From Chitinophaga caeni (GTDB lineage: Bacteria; Bacteroidota; Bacteroidia; Chitinophagales; Chitinophagaceae), in the NCBI RefSeq assembly GCF_002557795.1, contig NZ_CP023777.1, forward strand, positions 682,001 through 746,000: a DNA stretch of 64,000 nucleotides. The letters are read 5' to 3'. A program made the translations under genes and the position numbers. Below, piece by piece: positions 54,340 through 62,712 of this stretch (positions are counted from its first letter, which is position 1; each line of letters starts with the position of its first letter). The notes below the pieces were generated by a model. It did no database searches, was not told the origin of the DNA, and saw only the letters and a program-made list of their open reading frames with translations.

Positions 54340-54657
54340 AATTGTTGCCCGGCTAAAAATGCTTTAAATTTACTTGAATTCCTTACCTGGTCAAGGATAT
54401 AAGCGAAGGATGATATATTCACCCCCGCCAAGAGAACCCTGGAACCCCACCGTTGATAGCGAACAGCAGCTTGGCCATACAGTAGTACAAAAGCTAGATC
54501 GAGCGATCAAATTGGTGGCCGTGATGGCCAATTTGTGCCCTTTATTTGTACTTTTTTTGGACAAGCAAAAAAGTACAAGAAACGAGCAGATGAACATTGA
54601 ATCGAACTATTGAGGGATCAAATTGCTCCCCGGTTAAAATTTAGTCCGACAATAATG
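54340..54657 (+). mobile_element. MITE-like element, copy C
   Basis: A 318-bp noncoding element with slightly worn terminal repeats (AATTGTTGCCCGGCT at the left; AGTCCGACAATAATG at 54643-54657). Internally it is very close to the reverse complement of copy A, including the GATAGCGAA and ATACAGTAGTA segments and the GTACTTTTTT/AAAAAAGTAC hairpin. No 9-bp flanking duplication is visible. It starts 10 bp after the stop codon of the lipoprotein gene. Confidence 0.82.
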
Positions 54658-54672
54658 ATAAAATATCTTTAT

Positions 54673-54699
54673 ATGGTCGCCTTACGGTGGCCATTTTTT
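54673..54699 (+). terminator. Terminator hairpin just beyond MITE copy C
   Basis: A 9-bp stem with two G-U pairs (54673-54681 with 54685-54693) and a TTAC-type loop is followed by six T residues. It may be the original terminator of the lipoprotein gene, now separated from it by the inserted element. The remaining sequence to 54889 is AT-rich with nothing identifiable. Confidence 0.5.
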
Positions 54700-54889
54700 A
54701 TATACGGAATTCTTAATATTATCTATTATTTTGTCAATGCATTTCGTACTATAATGAACAATACCCGGTTCATTTCCGGACATATTTTGAGCCAACCATA
54801 TTATAATTAATTGAAAATCAATATAGAAATATTTTGGTATACTTTTTTAAAACATAACTGGGTAGTCATATTCATTCAATAATATCAGT

Positions 54890-57268
54890 ATGTGGAAACA
54901 ATACCTTTCTATCACTTGGCGTAAACTTCGTATACAACGTTTGTATAGTATTGTAAATCTCGCGGGGTTAACGATTGGATTAGTAGCTTGTTGGTGTATA
55001 TGCCTGTATATTTATGATGAATTAAAGTATGATAAATTTTATCCCAAAGCCGACAGGATCTTCCGATTGGTAAGTCATCAATCTTGGCCTAAAGGAGCCC
55101 TGCACCTTGCTACAACTTCAGCACCATTTGCAGGGGCAATCATGCAAGACTATCCCGAAGTTGAAAATACAACCCGTTTTTCAACCGAGGGAGGAGGCAT
55201 AGTGAAAGTTGATGAAAACCAGGTGCCCATAGATGGTATTTATTTTACAGACTCCAGCGTGTTCAAGGTTTTCGACTACCCCTTGTTATATGGTAATCCA
55301 GCTACAGCTTTGTCACGACCCAACACTATTGTTCTTACAGAATCATTAGCTGTACAACTTTTCGGGAATGCCGGCCATGCCATTGATCAAACCTTGCAAA
55401 TAGATGAACAAGAACTAACGGTGACCGGTGTTATGAAAGACATTCCGGAGCAAAGCCACTTGAAGTTCAAAGCCCTAAGGTCCTGGCCGGTTACTAATGA
55501 TCCAAACAGTTGGCTATACTTTGATATTTATACCTACCTATTGCTACATGAAGGTTCACATCTTGAAAACCAGTTGAGCAGTTTTTACCCTAAGTATTTA
55601 GCTGGCAAGATGGAAGTAAATTCATTCCGGTTCGAGCTGCAACCGATCACGTCCATACATTTAAATTCACATTTGGATTATGAATTAAGCGCTAACGGGA
55701 ATTTTAAAACGATCTATATTTTTTCCTTTATAGCATTCTTAATATTGATCATTGCATGTATCAATTATATCAATATCAGCACCGCGAAAGCAGGCGTAAG
55801 GATGAAGGAAATAGGAGTAAGGAAATCGCTGGGCTCAGGAAGCTTACAATTAACACAAATGTTTTTGTTGGAATCTTTTATGGTAACAACATTTGCCGCT
55901 TTATTGGCTATTGCTTCGCTCTATTTTGTACTGCCGTCTTTTAACCAGTTAACTGGAAAAAACATAAGGCTAGATGATATTGCCACCAACAAGCTGGCGC
56001 TAGCCGTGCTTGGCTTCATTGTTGTAGTCGGCGCTACCGCGGGCATATTCCCGGCGCTCTTACTTGCCAAAACAAAGGCGATACGCGCTTTGCAAGAAAT
56101 ATCTAAGTTCAAAAGTTATTCTTCTTATACCCGTAAGAGCTTGGTAGTATTTCAATTTTCAACAGCAATAATCCTAATTACAATTTCGGCTATAGTAGCG
56201 CTACAAATGCGTTATGTTAATAAAACTAACCTGGGATTTAACAAGGAAAGCAGCTTGGTTTTCCACATTCAAAGTATGCAGGTACGGAAAAATATCGATG
56301 CATTGAAGACCGAATTAGCCAAGGCTTCTTTTATAAAATCCGTGGCTGCATCCAGCAATGCTATCGGTACCAACTTCCTTGGCAGCATGGGTTATTCGGG
56401 GCAACTGGATGATGGTAGTTATTCTCCAAATATCATAGCGAATGATTTATATGTAGATGAAAATTTCCTTCAAACGCTGGATATACAGTTGTTGAAGGGC
56501 AGAAACTTCGACCTGCAATCCGGCGATCTTGAACATGGCATTATCATCAATGAAACCTTTGCCAAAAAATTAGGCATCAAAGACCCGGTCGGTAAAATTA
56601 TCCGTTACCAAACTGATTCTAAGGGAACACTGACCCAGCGGCAGATCACCGGGGTGATAAAGGATTTCCATGTTTACTCTTTACAACATAGCATTATTCC
56701 ATTAGCGCTGAAGCTGCCCATGTCGAGGGAAATGGAGGATAATATATTCGTGAAATTTGAAGCCGGGCATGCCACGGAAGCTATTGATTATATTAAATCA
56801 GTTTATAAGAAATTTGATTCTTATCCTTTGGATGTGCATTTTGTAAATGAAAATTTTGCGGCACATTATAAGAAAGAACAGCAACAGGGATCCGTATTAC
56901 TTACTTTCACTTTTTTAGCCGTTTTCATTGCATGCTTAGGGCTGTTCGGGTTAGCTGCCTTTATGGCTGAACAGCGAACAAAAGAAATCGGCGTGAGAAA
57001 AGTTTTGGGCGCTACCACTTATCAAATCGTATGGATGATGTCTATAGACTTTTTGAAACTTGTACTCATTGCTGCTTTAATCGCAATTCCATTGGCATGG
57101 TGGGGCGGGTTTTCATGGCTATTAAATTTTGCTTACCATGTAAAAATCCATTGGTGGCTATTTGTATTATCCGGATTCTTGGCAGGTATAATTGCATTCG
57201 TAACAATCGGTTTCCAGGCTGTTAAAAGCGCTAAAGCAAATCCTGCCAAAAGTTTACGCACGCAATAA
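54890..57268 (+). CDS. MacB/FtsX-type ABC transporter permease
   Basis: A 792-residue permease with two MacB_PCD/FtsX modules. TM1 is at about 20-42, a periplasmic domain runs to about 270, TM2-4 lie at about 273-395 with the coupling motif RMKEIGVRKSLGSG, and TM5 at about 413-438. A second periplasmic domain follows, then TM6-8 (about 665-780) with EQRTKEIGVRKVLGAT. It should be powered by a MacB-like ATPase, but none is adjacent. Such orphan large permeases are common in Chitinophaga-like genomes. Likely role: lipoprotein or small-molecule export, or mechanotransmission. Confidence 0.9.
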   Translation: MWKQYLSITWRKLRIQRLYSIVNLAGLTIGLVACWCICLYIYDELKYDKFYPKADRIFRLVSHQSWPKGALHLATTSAPFAGAIMQDYPEVENTTRFSTEGGGIVKVDENQVPIDGIYFTDSSVFKVFDYPLLYGNPATALSRPNTIVLTESLAVQLFGNAGHAIDQTLQIDEQELTVTGVMKDIPEQSHLKFKALRSWPVTNDPNSWLYFDIYTYLLLHEGSHLENQLSSFYPKYLAGKMEVNSFRFELQPITSIHLNSHLDYELSANGNFKTIYIFSFIAFLILIIACINYINISTAKAGVRMKEIGVRKSLGSGSLQLTQMFLLESFMVTTFAALLAIASLYFVLPSFNQLTGKNIRLDDIATNKLALAVLGFIVVVGATAGIFPALLLAKTKAIRALQEISKFKSYSSYTRKSLVVFQFSTAIILITISAIVALQMRYVNKTNLGFNKESSLVFHIQSMQVRKNIDALKTELAKASFIKSVAASSNAIGTNFLGSMGYSGQLDDGSYSPNIIANDLYVDENFLQTLDIQLLKGRNFDLQSGDLEHGIIINETFAKKLGIKDPVGKIIRYQTDSKGTLTQRQITGVIKDFHVYSLQHSIIPLALKLPMSREMEDNIFVKFEAGHATEAIDYIKSVYKKFDSYPLDVHFVNENFAAHYKKEQQQGSVLLTFTFLAVFIACLGLFGLAAFMAEQRTKEIGVRKVLGATTYQIVWMMSIDFLKLVLIAALIAIPLAWWGGFSWLLNFAYHVKIHWWLFVLSGFLAGIIAFVTIGFQAVKSAKANPAKSLRTQ

Positions 57269-57321
57269 AATTATAGAAGTATTAATTCTTTAGGCGATAC
57301 GGGAAATACGGACCGGGATTA

Positions 57322-57963
57322 CTATTCCGGCCAATCCAACAGCCCGAAGTCGGTCACTAAACGGCATATTTTATCATCCTTATCAAAACCGACATAGGAT
57401 TGGTAAGTGCCATCGCCCCAACCAGTAGTGAAATAAATCACGTTATTATTCTTGTTGTTCCATACGGCCCATGAACGGGTATCGGCGTAGTTTTTATCCA
57501 ATAAATCGCTGATTGTATCCAAAGCTGTAGGATCATTTTCGTAAAAATTGGCAAATGCTTCATGACCGGAGGTGTCCATGAAACTGCCAACACCCGAGTC
57601 AACAGGATAGCCGAAAATAATACCGTTCTCGATGCTTTCAGGATCTTGCCCTTCAACCAAGGCATATTCCCAGCGTACCGGCGATTGTTCATTGAATTTA
57701 ATACGGGCAAACCCTACCCTTTCATCATCAGAAACCTTGGCAATAGCCAATTCTACAGGGAATTCCCCCTTGGGAAAAGTAATCGTAAAAGCTTCATCAG
57801 CCTCTAGTGTTAAAGCATCACAAGCGATAATCTTGCCGTCAAATACGTGGATATTACCTACCGTATGCAAATAGAAATTATACAAATCATCCTCTTCATC
57901 CGTGTAAGTAAAGCTCCCCGAAAAAGCTTCTTCCAAGTAAACCGGGTATTTTACGGTATCCAT
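57322..57963 (-). CDS. DUF4241 protein
   Basis: A 213-residue soluble, strongly acidic protein. IHVFDGKIIACDALTL, KGEFPVELAIAKVSDDE and GYPVDSGVGSFMD fit the DUF4241 pattern. No signal peptide. Function unknown; it is a single gene divergent from the FadR-like regulator. Confidence 0.75.
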   Translation of the reverse strand: MDTVKYPVYLEEAFSGSFTYTDEEDDLYNFYLHTVGNIHVFDGKIIACDALTLEADEAFTITFPKGEFPVELAIAKVSDDERVGFARIKFNEQSPVRWEYALVEGQDPESIENGIIFGYPVDSGVGSFMDTSGHEAFANFYENDPTALDTISDLLDKNYADTRSWAVWNNKNNNVIYFTTGWGDGTYQSYVGFDKDDKICRLVTDFGLLDWPE

Positions 57964-58052
57964 ATCATATCATTATTAAACAAATGTAAGGAAAGCAAGG
58001 ACGAGTTACCGGGGAATCTTTTAGAAATGCCCCCGGGATTTATAAAAAAGAC

Positions 58053-58060
58053 TATCTTTG
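58053..58060 (+). promoter_or_regulatory. -7 box (TATCTTTG) of the FadR-like gene
   Basis: A perfect TAnnTTTG box, 23 bp before the start codon at 58084. No clear TTG is visible at the -33 position. Confidence 0.5.
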
Positions 58061-58083
58061 CAATTCATCAGATGATATGACGA

Positions 58084-58776
58084 ATGGAATATTCACCCTT
58101 AAATAAGGCCTCGTTGGCCGAGACGATCGCCCAAAAATTGCAGGAAAGAATCATTTCGGGGAAATACCTGGTAGGAGAAAAACTACCTACCGAACCGGAA
58201 CTGATGGATCTTTTCGGCGTCGGTCGCTCTTCCATCCGCGAGGCGATCAGGATCTTGGTAAATACTGGTTATATCATCGTAAAACAAGGTAGCGGCACTT
58301 ATGTAAAAACGAATACGGCGCCAAACGACCTATCGAAACGCTTGCAACTCGCTGCACTGCAAGATTTAGTGGAAGTGCGCCAATGGCTGGAAGTAAAGAT
58401 CGCGGAAAAAGCGGCCAAGGAAAGATCCCCCAAGGATATTCTCCAGATGCAGGAAGCCTTGCAACGCCGTTGGGAGTTTGCCCAGGCCGGCGAGGTTCAA
58501 GCCTGTATTTCGGCAGATATTCAATTCCATAGCGCGATCGCGGTCGCCGCAAAAAATGCTATCACCTTGGAACTATACCGTACAATCGCGCAACATATCC
58601 AACAAAACTTCACGGATCTGTACCACGATACATCGACTTTCTTAGAAACCCAGCAATTGCACCAAGCCTTACTAGATGCCATCATTGCCCAAGACCAGGA
58701 AAGAGCTTGGCATTGTGCCAGGGAAATTACCGGCCATATGCAAGAATATAAATTTCGTAACAACATAGAACACTAA
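58084..58776 (+). CDS. FadR/GntR-family (FCD) transcriptional regulator
   Basis: A 230-residue protein: GntR winged helix at about 8-75 (GEKLPTEPELMDLFGVGRSSIREAIRIL, spanning about 37-64) and an all-helical FCD ligand domain at about 90-220 (VEVRQWLEVKIAEKAAKE; the likely metal or ligand His is in DIQFHSAIA). It starts the operon with the MFS exporter 21 bp downstream and most likely represses it until an acidic ligand binds. Confidence 0.92.
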   Translation: MEYSPLNKASLAETIAQKLQERIISGKYLVGEKLPTEPELMDLFGVGRSSIREAIRILVNTGYIIVKQGSGTYVKTNTAPNDLSKRLQLAALQDLVEVRQWLEVKIAEKAAKERSPKDILQMQEALQRRWEFAQAGEVQACISADIQFHSAIAVAAKNAITLELYRTIAQHIQQNFTDLYHDTSTFLETQQLHQALLDAIIAQDQERAWHCAREITGHMQEYKFRNNIEH

Positions 58777-58797
58777 TGATTTAAACCGTACTGAACC

Positions 58798-60030
58798 ATG
58801 CAAACAACATTACAGGAGGATCAAAAGGTAGCGGCCCAAGAAGCGGCCAAGCAAACCGTTTTTTCTATCCTTATCATGCTTAGTTTCACCCACTTATTGA
58901 ACGATACTATCCAATCGTTGATCCCTTCGATTTACCCGATACTGAAAGATTCCCTGCAATTGTCATTTACCCAGGTAGGGTTAATCACCCTAACTTACCA
59001 GCTTACTGCTTCGATCCTACAACCGGTCGTGGGTTTATATACGGACAAGCACCCGCAACCCTATTCATTAGCGATAGGGATGAGCTTTACATTGCTGGGA
59101 ATAGTATGTTTATCTTTTGCACATAATTTCCCATTCGTGCTATTATCCGTTGCCCTGGTAGGGGTAGGCTCTTCCGTTTTCCACCCCGAAGCCTCTCGCT
59201 TGGCATATATGTCATCCGGCGGACGTCACGGGATGGCGCAATCTTTATTCCAAGTGGGAGGTAACGCGGGAAGCTCCCTAGGACCGTTGTTAGCAGCTTG
59301 GATCATCGTTCCACTAGGGCAGGTTTCCGTTTTATTCTTTTCCGCGGCAGCCTTGATAGCCATCGGGGTAATGCTCTATATAAGTAAATGGTACAAACAA
59401 AACATCCATCATTTGCGCCCGAAACCGAAGGTAAAAAGCTTGCAAACCGGGAACGATCTACCCAGGAAGACCGTGGCTATTTCGATAGGAATCTTATTAT
59501 TCCTGATATTTTCGAAATATTTCTACATGGCCAGTATGACGAGTTATTACACCTTTTACCTGATCGATAAATTCGGCGTATCGGTACAATCAGCACAGGT
59601 ATACCTATTCGTATTCTTATTCGCGATTGCCGCCGGCACCTTTATAGGCGGCCCGGTAGGCGACAAGATCGGCCGTAAATACGTTATCTGGATTTCTATA
59701 CTCGGCGTTGCCCCGTTTACATTACTCTTACCTTACGCAAGTTTAGGCTGGACCGTAGTACTTAGCGTATGCATCGGCGTCATTTTATCATCGGCCTTCT
59801 CAGCGATCCTGGTATATGCACAGGAGTTGATCCCCGGTAAAGTCGGCATGATTGCAGGATTATTTTTCGGATTAGCCTTTGGAATGGGAGGAATCGGTTC
59901 CGCGGTAATTGGTAAACTGGCAGATGCAACCAGTATCGAGTATGTTTACAAGGTATGCTCTTATTTACCCTTACTGGGATTACTTACAATGTTCCTTCCC
60001 AATTTAGAAAAGCATAAGGTTAAGGGTTGA
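58798..60030 (+). CDS. MFS transporter of the fosmidomycin-resistance (Fsr) family
   Basis: A 410-residue protein with about twelve helices. The Fsr signature is clear: HLLNDTIQSLIPSIYPILK near the N-terminus, VGVGSSVFHPEASRLAY, and FQVGGNAGSSLGPLLAAW. Characterised members export fosmidomycin, but natural substrates are often unknown. The organism has the MEP pathway (ispF in this window), so the protein could protect it from DXR inhibitors. It is controlled with, and probably by, the FadR-like protein upstream. Confidence 0.9.
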   Translation: MQTTLQEDQKVAAQEAAKQTVFSILIMLSFTHLLNDTIQSLIPSIYPILKDSLQLSFTQVGLITLTYQLTASILQPVVGLYTDKHPQPYSLAIGMSFTLLGIVCLSFAHNFPFVLLSVALVGVGSSVFHPEASRLAYMSSGGRHGMAQSLFQVGGNAGSSLGPLLAAWIIVPLGQVSVLFFSAAALIAIGVMLYISKWYKQNIHHLRPKPKVKSLQTGNDLPRKTVAISIGILLFLIFSKYFYMASMTSYYTFYLIDKFGVSVQSAQVYLFVFLFAIAAGTFIGGPVGDKIGRKYVIWISILGVAPFTLLLPYASLGWTVVLSVCIGVILSSAFSAILVYAQELIPGKVGMIAGLFFGLAFGMGGIGSAVIGKLADATSIEYVYKVCSYLPLLGLLTMFLPNLEKHKVKG

Positions 60031-60071
60031 TTACGAAACTCATAATCCATCAGAGATCTTAACGATCATTC

Positions 60072-60107
60072 AAAAAGGTTTCGAACAATGATGTTCGAAA
60101 CCTTTTT
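60072..60107. terminator. Long perfect terminator hairpin after the Fsr gene
   Basis: A perfect 16-bp stem (60072-60087 with 60092-60107), 4-nt loop, A run on one side and T run on the other. Its left part, ATTCAAAAA followed by GGTTTCGAACA, resembles the repeats at 30707 and 40099. Confidence 0.82.
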
Positions 60108-60260
60108 AACCTCAAACATCAACACAAAATTCTAATCCCGAATTTCAGGAACAGCTCCCATAAAATGCCCGCGATCCTTTTAATTCCCCGAAAACTGGAA
60201 GGTTGATTATCCAAGATCCTTCCGGGAACAATTACTTAGCCTAACAAACAATTTTCATTC

Positions 60261-60914
60261 TTAATTTTTCTTACGGAGTTGCGAGAGTTCCTGTTGCAAT
60301 GATTTATTTGCAACTTGCAGGGTTTGTAAAGCTTGCTGTAAAGAATTTTTTTCTGCGGTTAACAAATCACATAATTCTTCCAGTTCATATTTCTTCTCCA
60401 TGACCCTGTAGTATTTGACCCGGTAATTAACTTCCTTGGGAGGGGCTTCCACATTGGGTTCTGCAACCATTTCATTCGGTGTCTCAAAGTGATCCATACT
60501 GATACCAAGTGTATCGCAGATTTGCAGCAACATGGCCGACTCGAAAATAGTAGTTTGAAACAGTTCGTAAATCTTTTGCCGGGTAACACCGAGCCTTTTG
60601 GCAAAACGGGTTTTGTTGAAACCCATCTTATCCAACATTTCCAATAAACGCTTTCCATGATGAAATTGATAATGTACCGGTTTTCCACCCTGTTGCAAGC
60701 CGTAAAATTCATTCGGATCAGTTTCCAGCTTCTCCAAGAACTTTTCCAAGGTACTTCTTTTAATGGCCTCTTTCCTTAGGTGATATTGCGCCGACTGGTA
60801 AGAAAAGCCCATCAGTTTCCGAAAATCCACTACCGACATATTTTTCTTTTTCAGCAACTTGCGCAACAACAATCCCTCATGAACCCATGGCCCGGGTTGA
60901 TGCAAGATGTTCAT
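60261..60914 (-). CDS. Tandem helix-turn-helix protein with C-terminal coiled coil
   Basis: A 217-residue protein with two XRE-like helix-turn-helix units: one at about 18-70 (MSVVDFRKLMGFSYQSAQYH) and one at about 85-140 (FNKTRFAKRLGVTRQKIYEL). A coiled coil follows at about 170-215 (ELEELCDLLTAEKNSLQQAL). It can be expected to bind DNA with both units in one chain and to dimerise by the coil. No partner gene is adjacent; targets are unknown. Confidence 0.8.
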   Translation of the reverse strand: MNILHQPGPWVHEGLLLRKLLKKKNMSVVDFRKLMGFSYQSAQYHLRKEAIKRSTLEKFLEKLETDPNEFYGLQQGGKPVHYQFHHGKRLLEMLDKMGFNKTRFAKRLGVTRQKIYELFQTTIFESAMLLQICDTLGISMDHFETPNEMVAEPNVEAPPKEVNYRVKYYRVMEKKYELEELCDLLTAEKNSLQQALQTLQVANKSLQQELSQLRKKN

Positions 60915-61089
60915 AGTTTACATTTTTAATAATTAAAACAAATACTTGTGCATTTTTAATTCGCAATATTAAACTATTTCTCACATATTGAGCATATAAA
61001 ACTCAATCTTTTTTTACGCGCAACTACTTTGGCTAGTTTTTTGTTAAACTGATTATTAGATATTTGCAAGTAAATCGAAAAAGTAAACA

Positions 61090-61593
61090 ATGACTTGTAT
61101 GAAAAGATTCTTTAATGCCGCCATGGCTTTTGGTTTAATAATGGTCATCTTCGCCTCATGCGCTTCATCACAGGGTCCTTCTGTTGGTAGTGTGAAAAGG
61201 AGCTTAAAAGGTACCTGGGTGGTAAATAACATTAGCTTCGAAGGTATGCCCCAGAACATGAAAGTGACCACGGTTTTTAGCGGCATCCCCTACAAATGCT
61301 TGGAAGGTAGTGTTTGGACTTTCCCCCCAAATTATTACGGCTCTTATGCTATCAGCTCTACAGCCACCGATTGTAACCCGATGACTCAAAAAATCGTTTG
61401 GAGTAACCAGGTACAAAACGGTGCGGTATTCTTGCAGTTCAAAGAAATATATGAAGGCGAAAAAGCCAAAAATGTAACTGAAGGTTACCGGATGGAGATT
61501 TCCAATATGAGCGAAACCAGCATGACTTGGAAGGCCCCGGTGAATGTAAGTGGTCAAACTGCCTACGTTATCTACAATTTATCTAGGCAATAA
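61090..61593 (+). CDS. Lipocalin-like lipoprotein
   Basis: A 167-residue protein with a lipobox (VIFASCASSQ, Cys24). The mature protein starts with LKGTWVVNNISFEGMP, followed by eight or so beta strands (WTFPPNYYGSYAI, VFLQFKEIYEG), consistent with the lipocalin-like family of Bacteroidota. It probably binds a hydrophobic ligand or acts as a structural lipoprotein. A start three codons later (61099) is possible. Divergent from the HTH gene. Confidence 0.78.
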   Translation: MTCMKRFFNAAMAFGLIMVIFASCASSQGPSVGSVKRSLKGTWVVNNISFEGMPQNMKVTTVFSGIPYKCLEGSVWTFPPNYYGSYAISSTATDCNPMTQKIVWSNQVQNGAVFLQFKEIYEGEKAKNVTEGYRMEISNMSETSMTWKAPVNVSGQTAYVIYNLSRQ

Positions 61594-61622
61594 ATTTATT
61601 ATATATTCAAACTTATTCAATG

Positions 61623-61650
61623 CAGCCAACCGCTTTACCACGGTTGGCTG
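61623..61650 (+). terminator. Hairpin after the lipocalin-like gene
   Basis: A perfect 10-bp stem (CAGCCAACCG and CGGTTGGCTG) with a weak T-rich tail (TATCATTTTAAT). The rest of the 336-bp gap up to 61929 holds only the promoter box listed next. Confidence 0.55.
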
Positions 61651-61893
61651 TATCATTTTAATATAAGCGGTTTGAACTTGTTAATGGCATCTACCGCCGG
61701 GTTCCGGTGGGCGTTACAGCAATTTTTGCATTGGCATCAAACCGGGAATATCCCTTGAAAACGAAAACAACATCCTTATGTAAGTTTGCCATGGAATCCT
61801 GCAAGCCTATCCAGTCGATATGTTCTATCCAATGCCGGCCAATTTAATAATGAAGTTCCGGCAGATAAATCGTCCATAATTAGAGCTTTTGTG

Positions 61894-61901
61894 TATCTTT
61901 G
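61894..61901 (+). promoter_or_regulatory. -7 box (TATCTTTG) of the TPR membrane protein gene
   Basis: A perfect TAnnTTTG box, 28 bp before the ATG at 61930. This supports that start and argues against the longer frame from 61786, which would contain the promoter. Confidence 0.55.
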
Positions 61902-61929
61902 CCATCCTTTATTGATATTAGAATTACAC

Positions 61930-62580
61930 ATGAAAGCATTTAATCTTTTTATAAAATACCGTTTACAAATCGGTATATTTTTATTGGTAGCCGGGATCGC
62001 GATGGGATTTTCACTCGGGTGGTGGGAAGCTTCTATCGTGTTATTTTTGGCAGCAGTTTGTATCGTGACGCATTATATGTTTGGCCCGATGCGCTTGGTG
62101 CAGGAAGCCGTTGAGTCAGGTGATGTTGATGCGGCCATGGCCATTATGAATAAAATCAAGTTCCCTAACTTGCTTTATAAACCCATCCGTTCGGTTTACT
62201 ATTTCATGCAAAGTAACCTGGCGATGCAAAGCCAAGATTTTGACAAGGCCGAGGCTAATATCCGCCAAAGTATAAAATCCGGCAGCCCGATGAAAGAGAT
62301 GGAGGGGATGCAATATTTCCAACTGGGAATGATTGCTTCTCAAAAAGGTGATTTGAAAGGCGCCGATCAAAACTTGAAACGCGCGCTAAAAATCGGGATG
62401 CCTGATAAGGAAAATAAAGCAGCAGCATTATTTGCACTGTGTAATATTGCTGCCAGCCGCCGCGACTTCAAGAGTGCAAAGGACTATTTACGCCGGGCCA
62501 AGGATTGCAGGCCTACAACCCCGCAAATCGTTGCTGAAATCAAGAAAATGGATAAGTCCCTTTCCAGGATGCCCGGTTGA
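61930..62580 (+). CDS. Membrane-anchored TPR-like protein
   Basis: A 216-residue protein beginning MKAFNLFIKYRLQIG. Two membrane helices at about 11-50 are followed by a cytoplasmic solenoid of three or four TPR-like units (GDVDAAMAIMNKIKFPN, QDFDKAEANIRQSIKSG, GDLKGADQNLKRALKIG, RDFKSAKDYLRRAKDCR). Likely a protein-interaction scaffold at the inner membrane. Function unknown. Confidence 0.82.
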   Translation: MKAFNLFIKYRLQIGIFLLVAGIAMGFSLGWWEASIVLFLAAVCIVTHYMFGPMRLVQEAVESGDVDAAMAIMNKIKFPNLLYKPIRSVYYFMQSNLAMQSQDFDKAEANIRQSIKSGSPMKEMEGMQYFQLGMIASQKGDLKGADQNLKRALKIGMPDKENKAAALFALCNIAASRRDFKSAKDYLRRAKDCRPTTPQIVAEIKKMDKSLSRMPG

Positions 62581-62611
62581 TCCAAAACTTGACCTCATTT
62601 TTTAAAATATT

Positions 62612-62650
62612 AAAAGGATGTTAGTATTAGAGCTAACATCCTTTTTTATT
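62612..62650. terminator. Bidirectional terminator between convergent genes
   Basis: A 13-bp stem (62612-62624 with 62633-62645) with a T run on the plus side (TTTTTTATT) and an A/T-rich tract on the other. It can serve both the TPR gene and the PLP-enzyme gene. Confidence 0.78.
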
Positions 62651-62712
62651 CTCAATGCTGTTTCTTAAATATATCGCCAAGATGCAGTTTAGTAGCGGAT
62701 GAATTAAACAAC

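Noticed and set aside
54330..54666. Target-site duplication around MITE copy C
   Set aside because: The 9-bp flanks (CTTTTTTTT and ATAAAATAT) do not match.
61786..61929. N-terminal extension of the TPR membrane protein
   Set aside because: A perfect -7 promoter box lies inside it, and the membrane helices begin just after the ATG at 61930.
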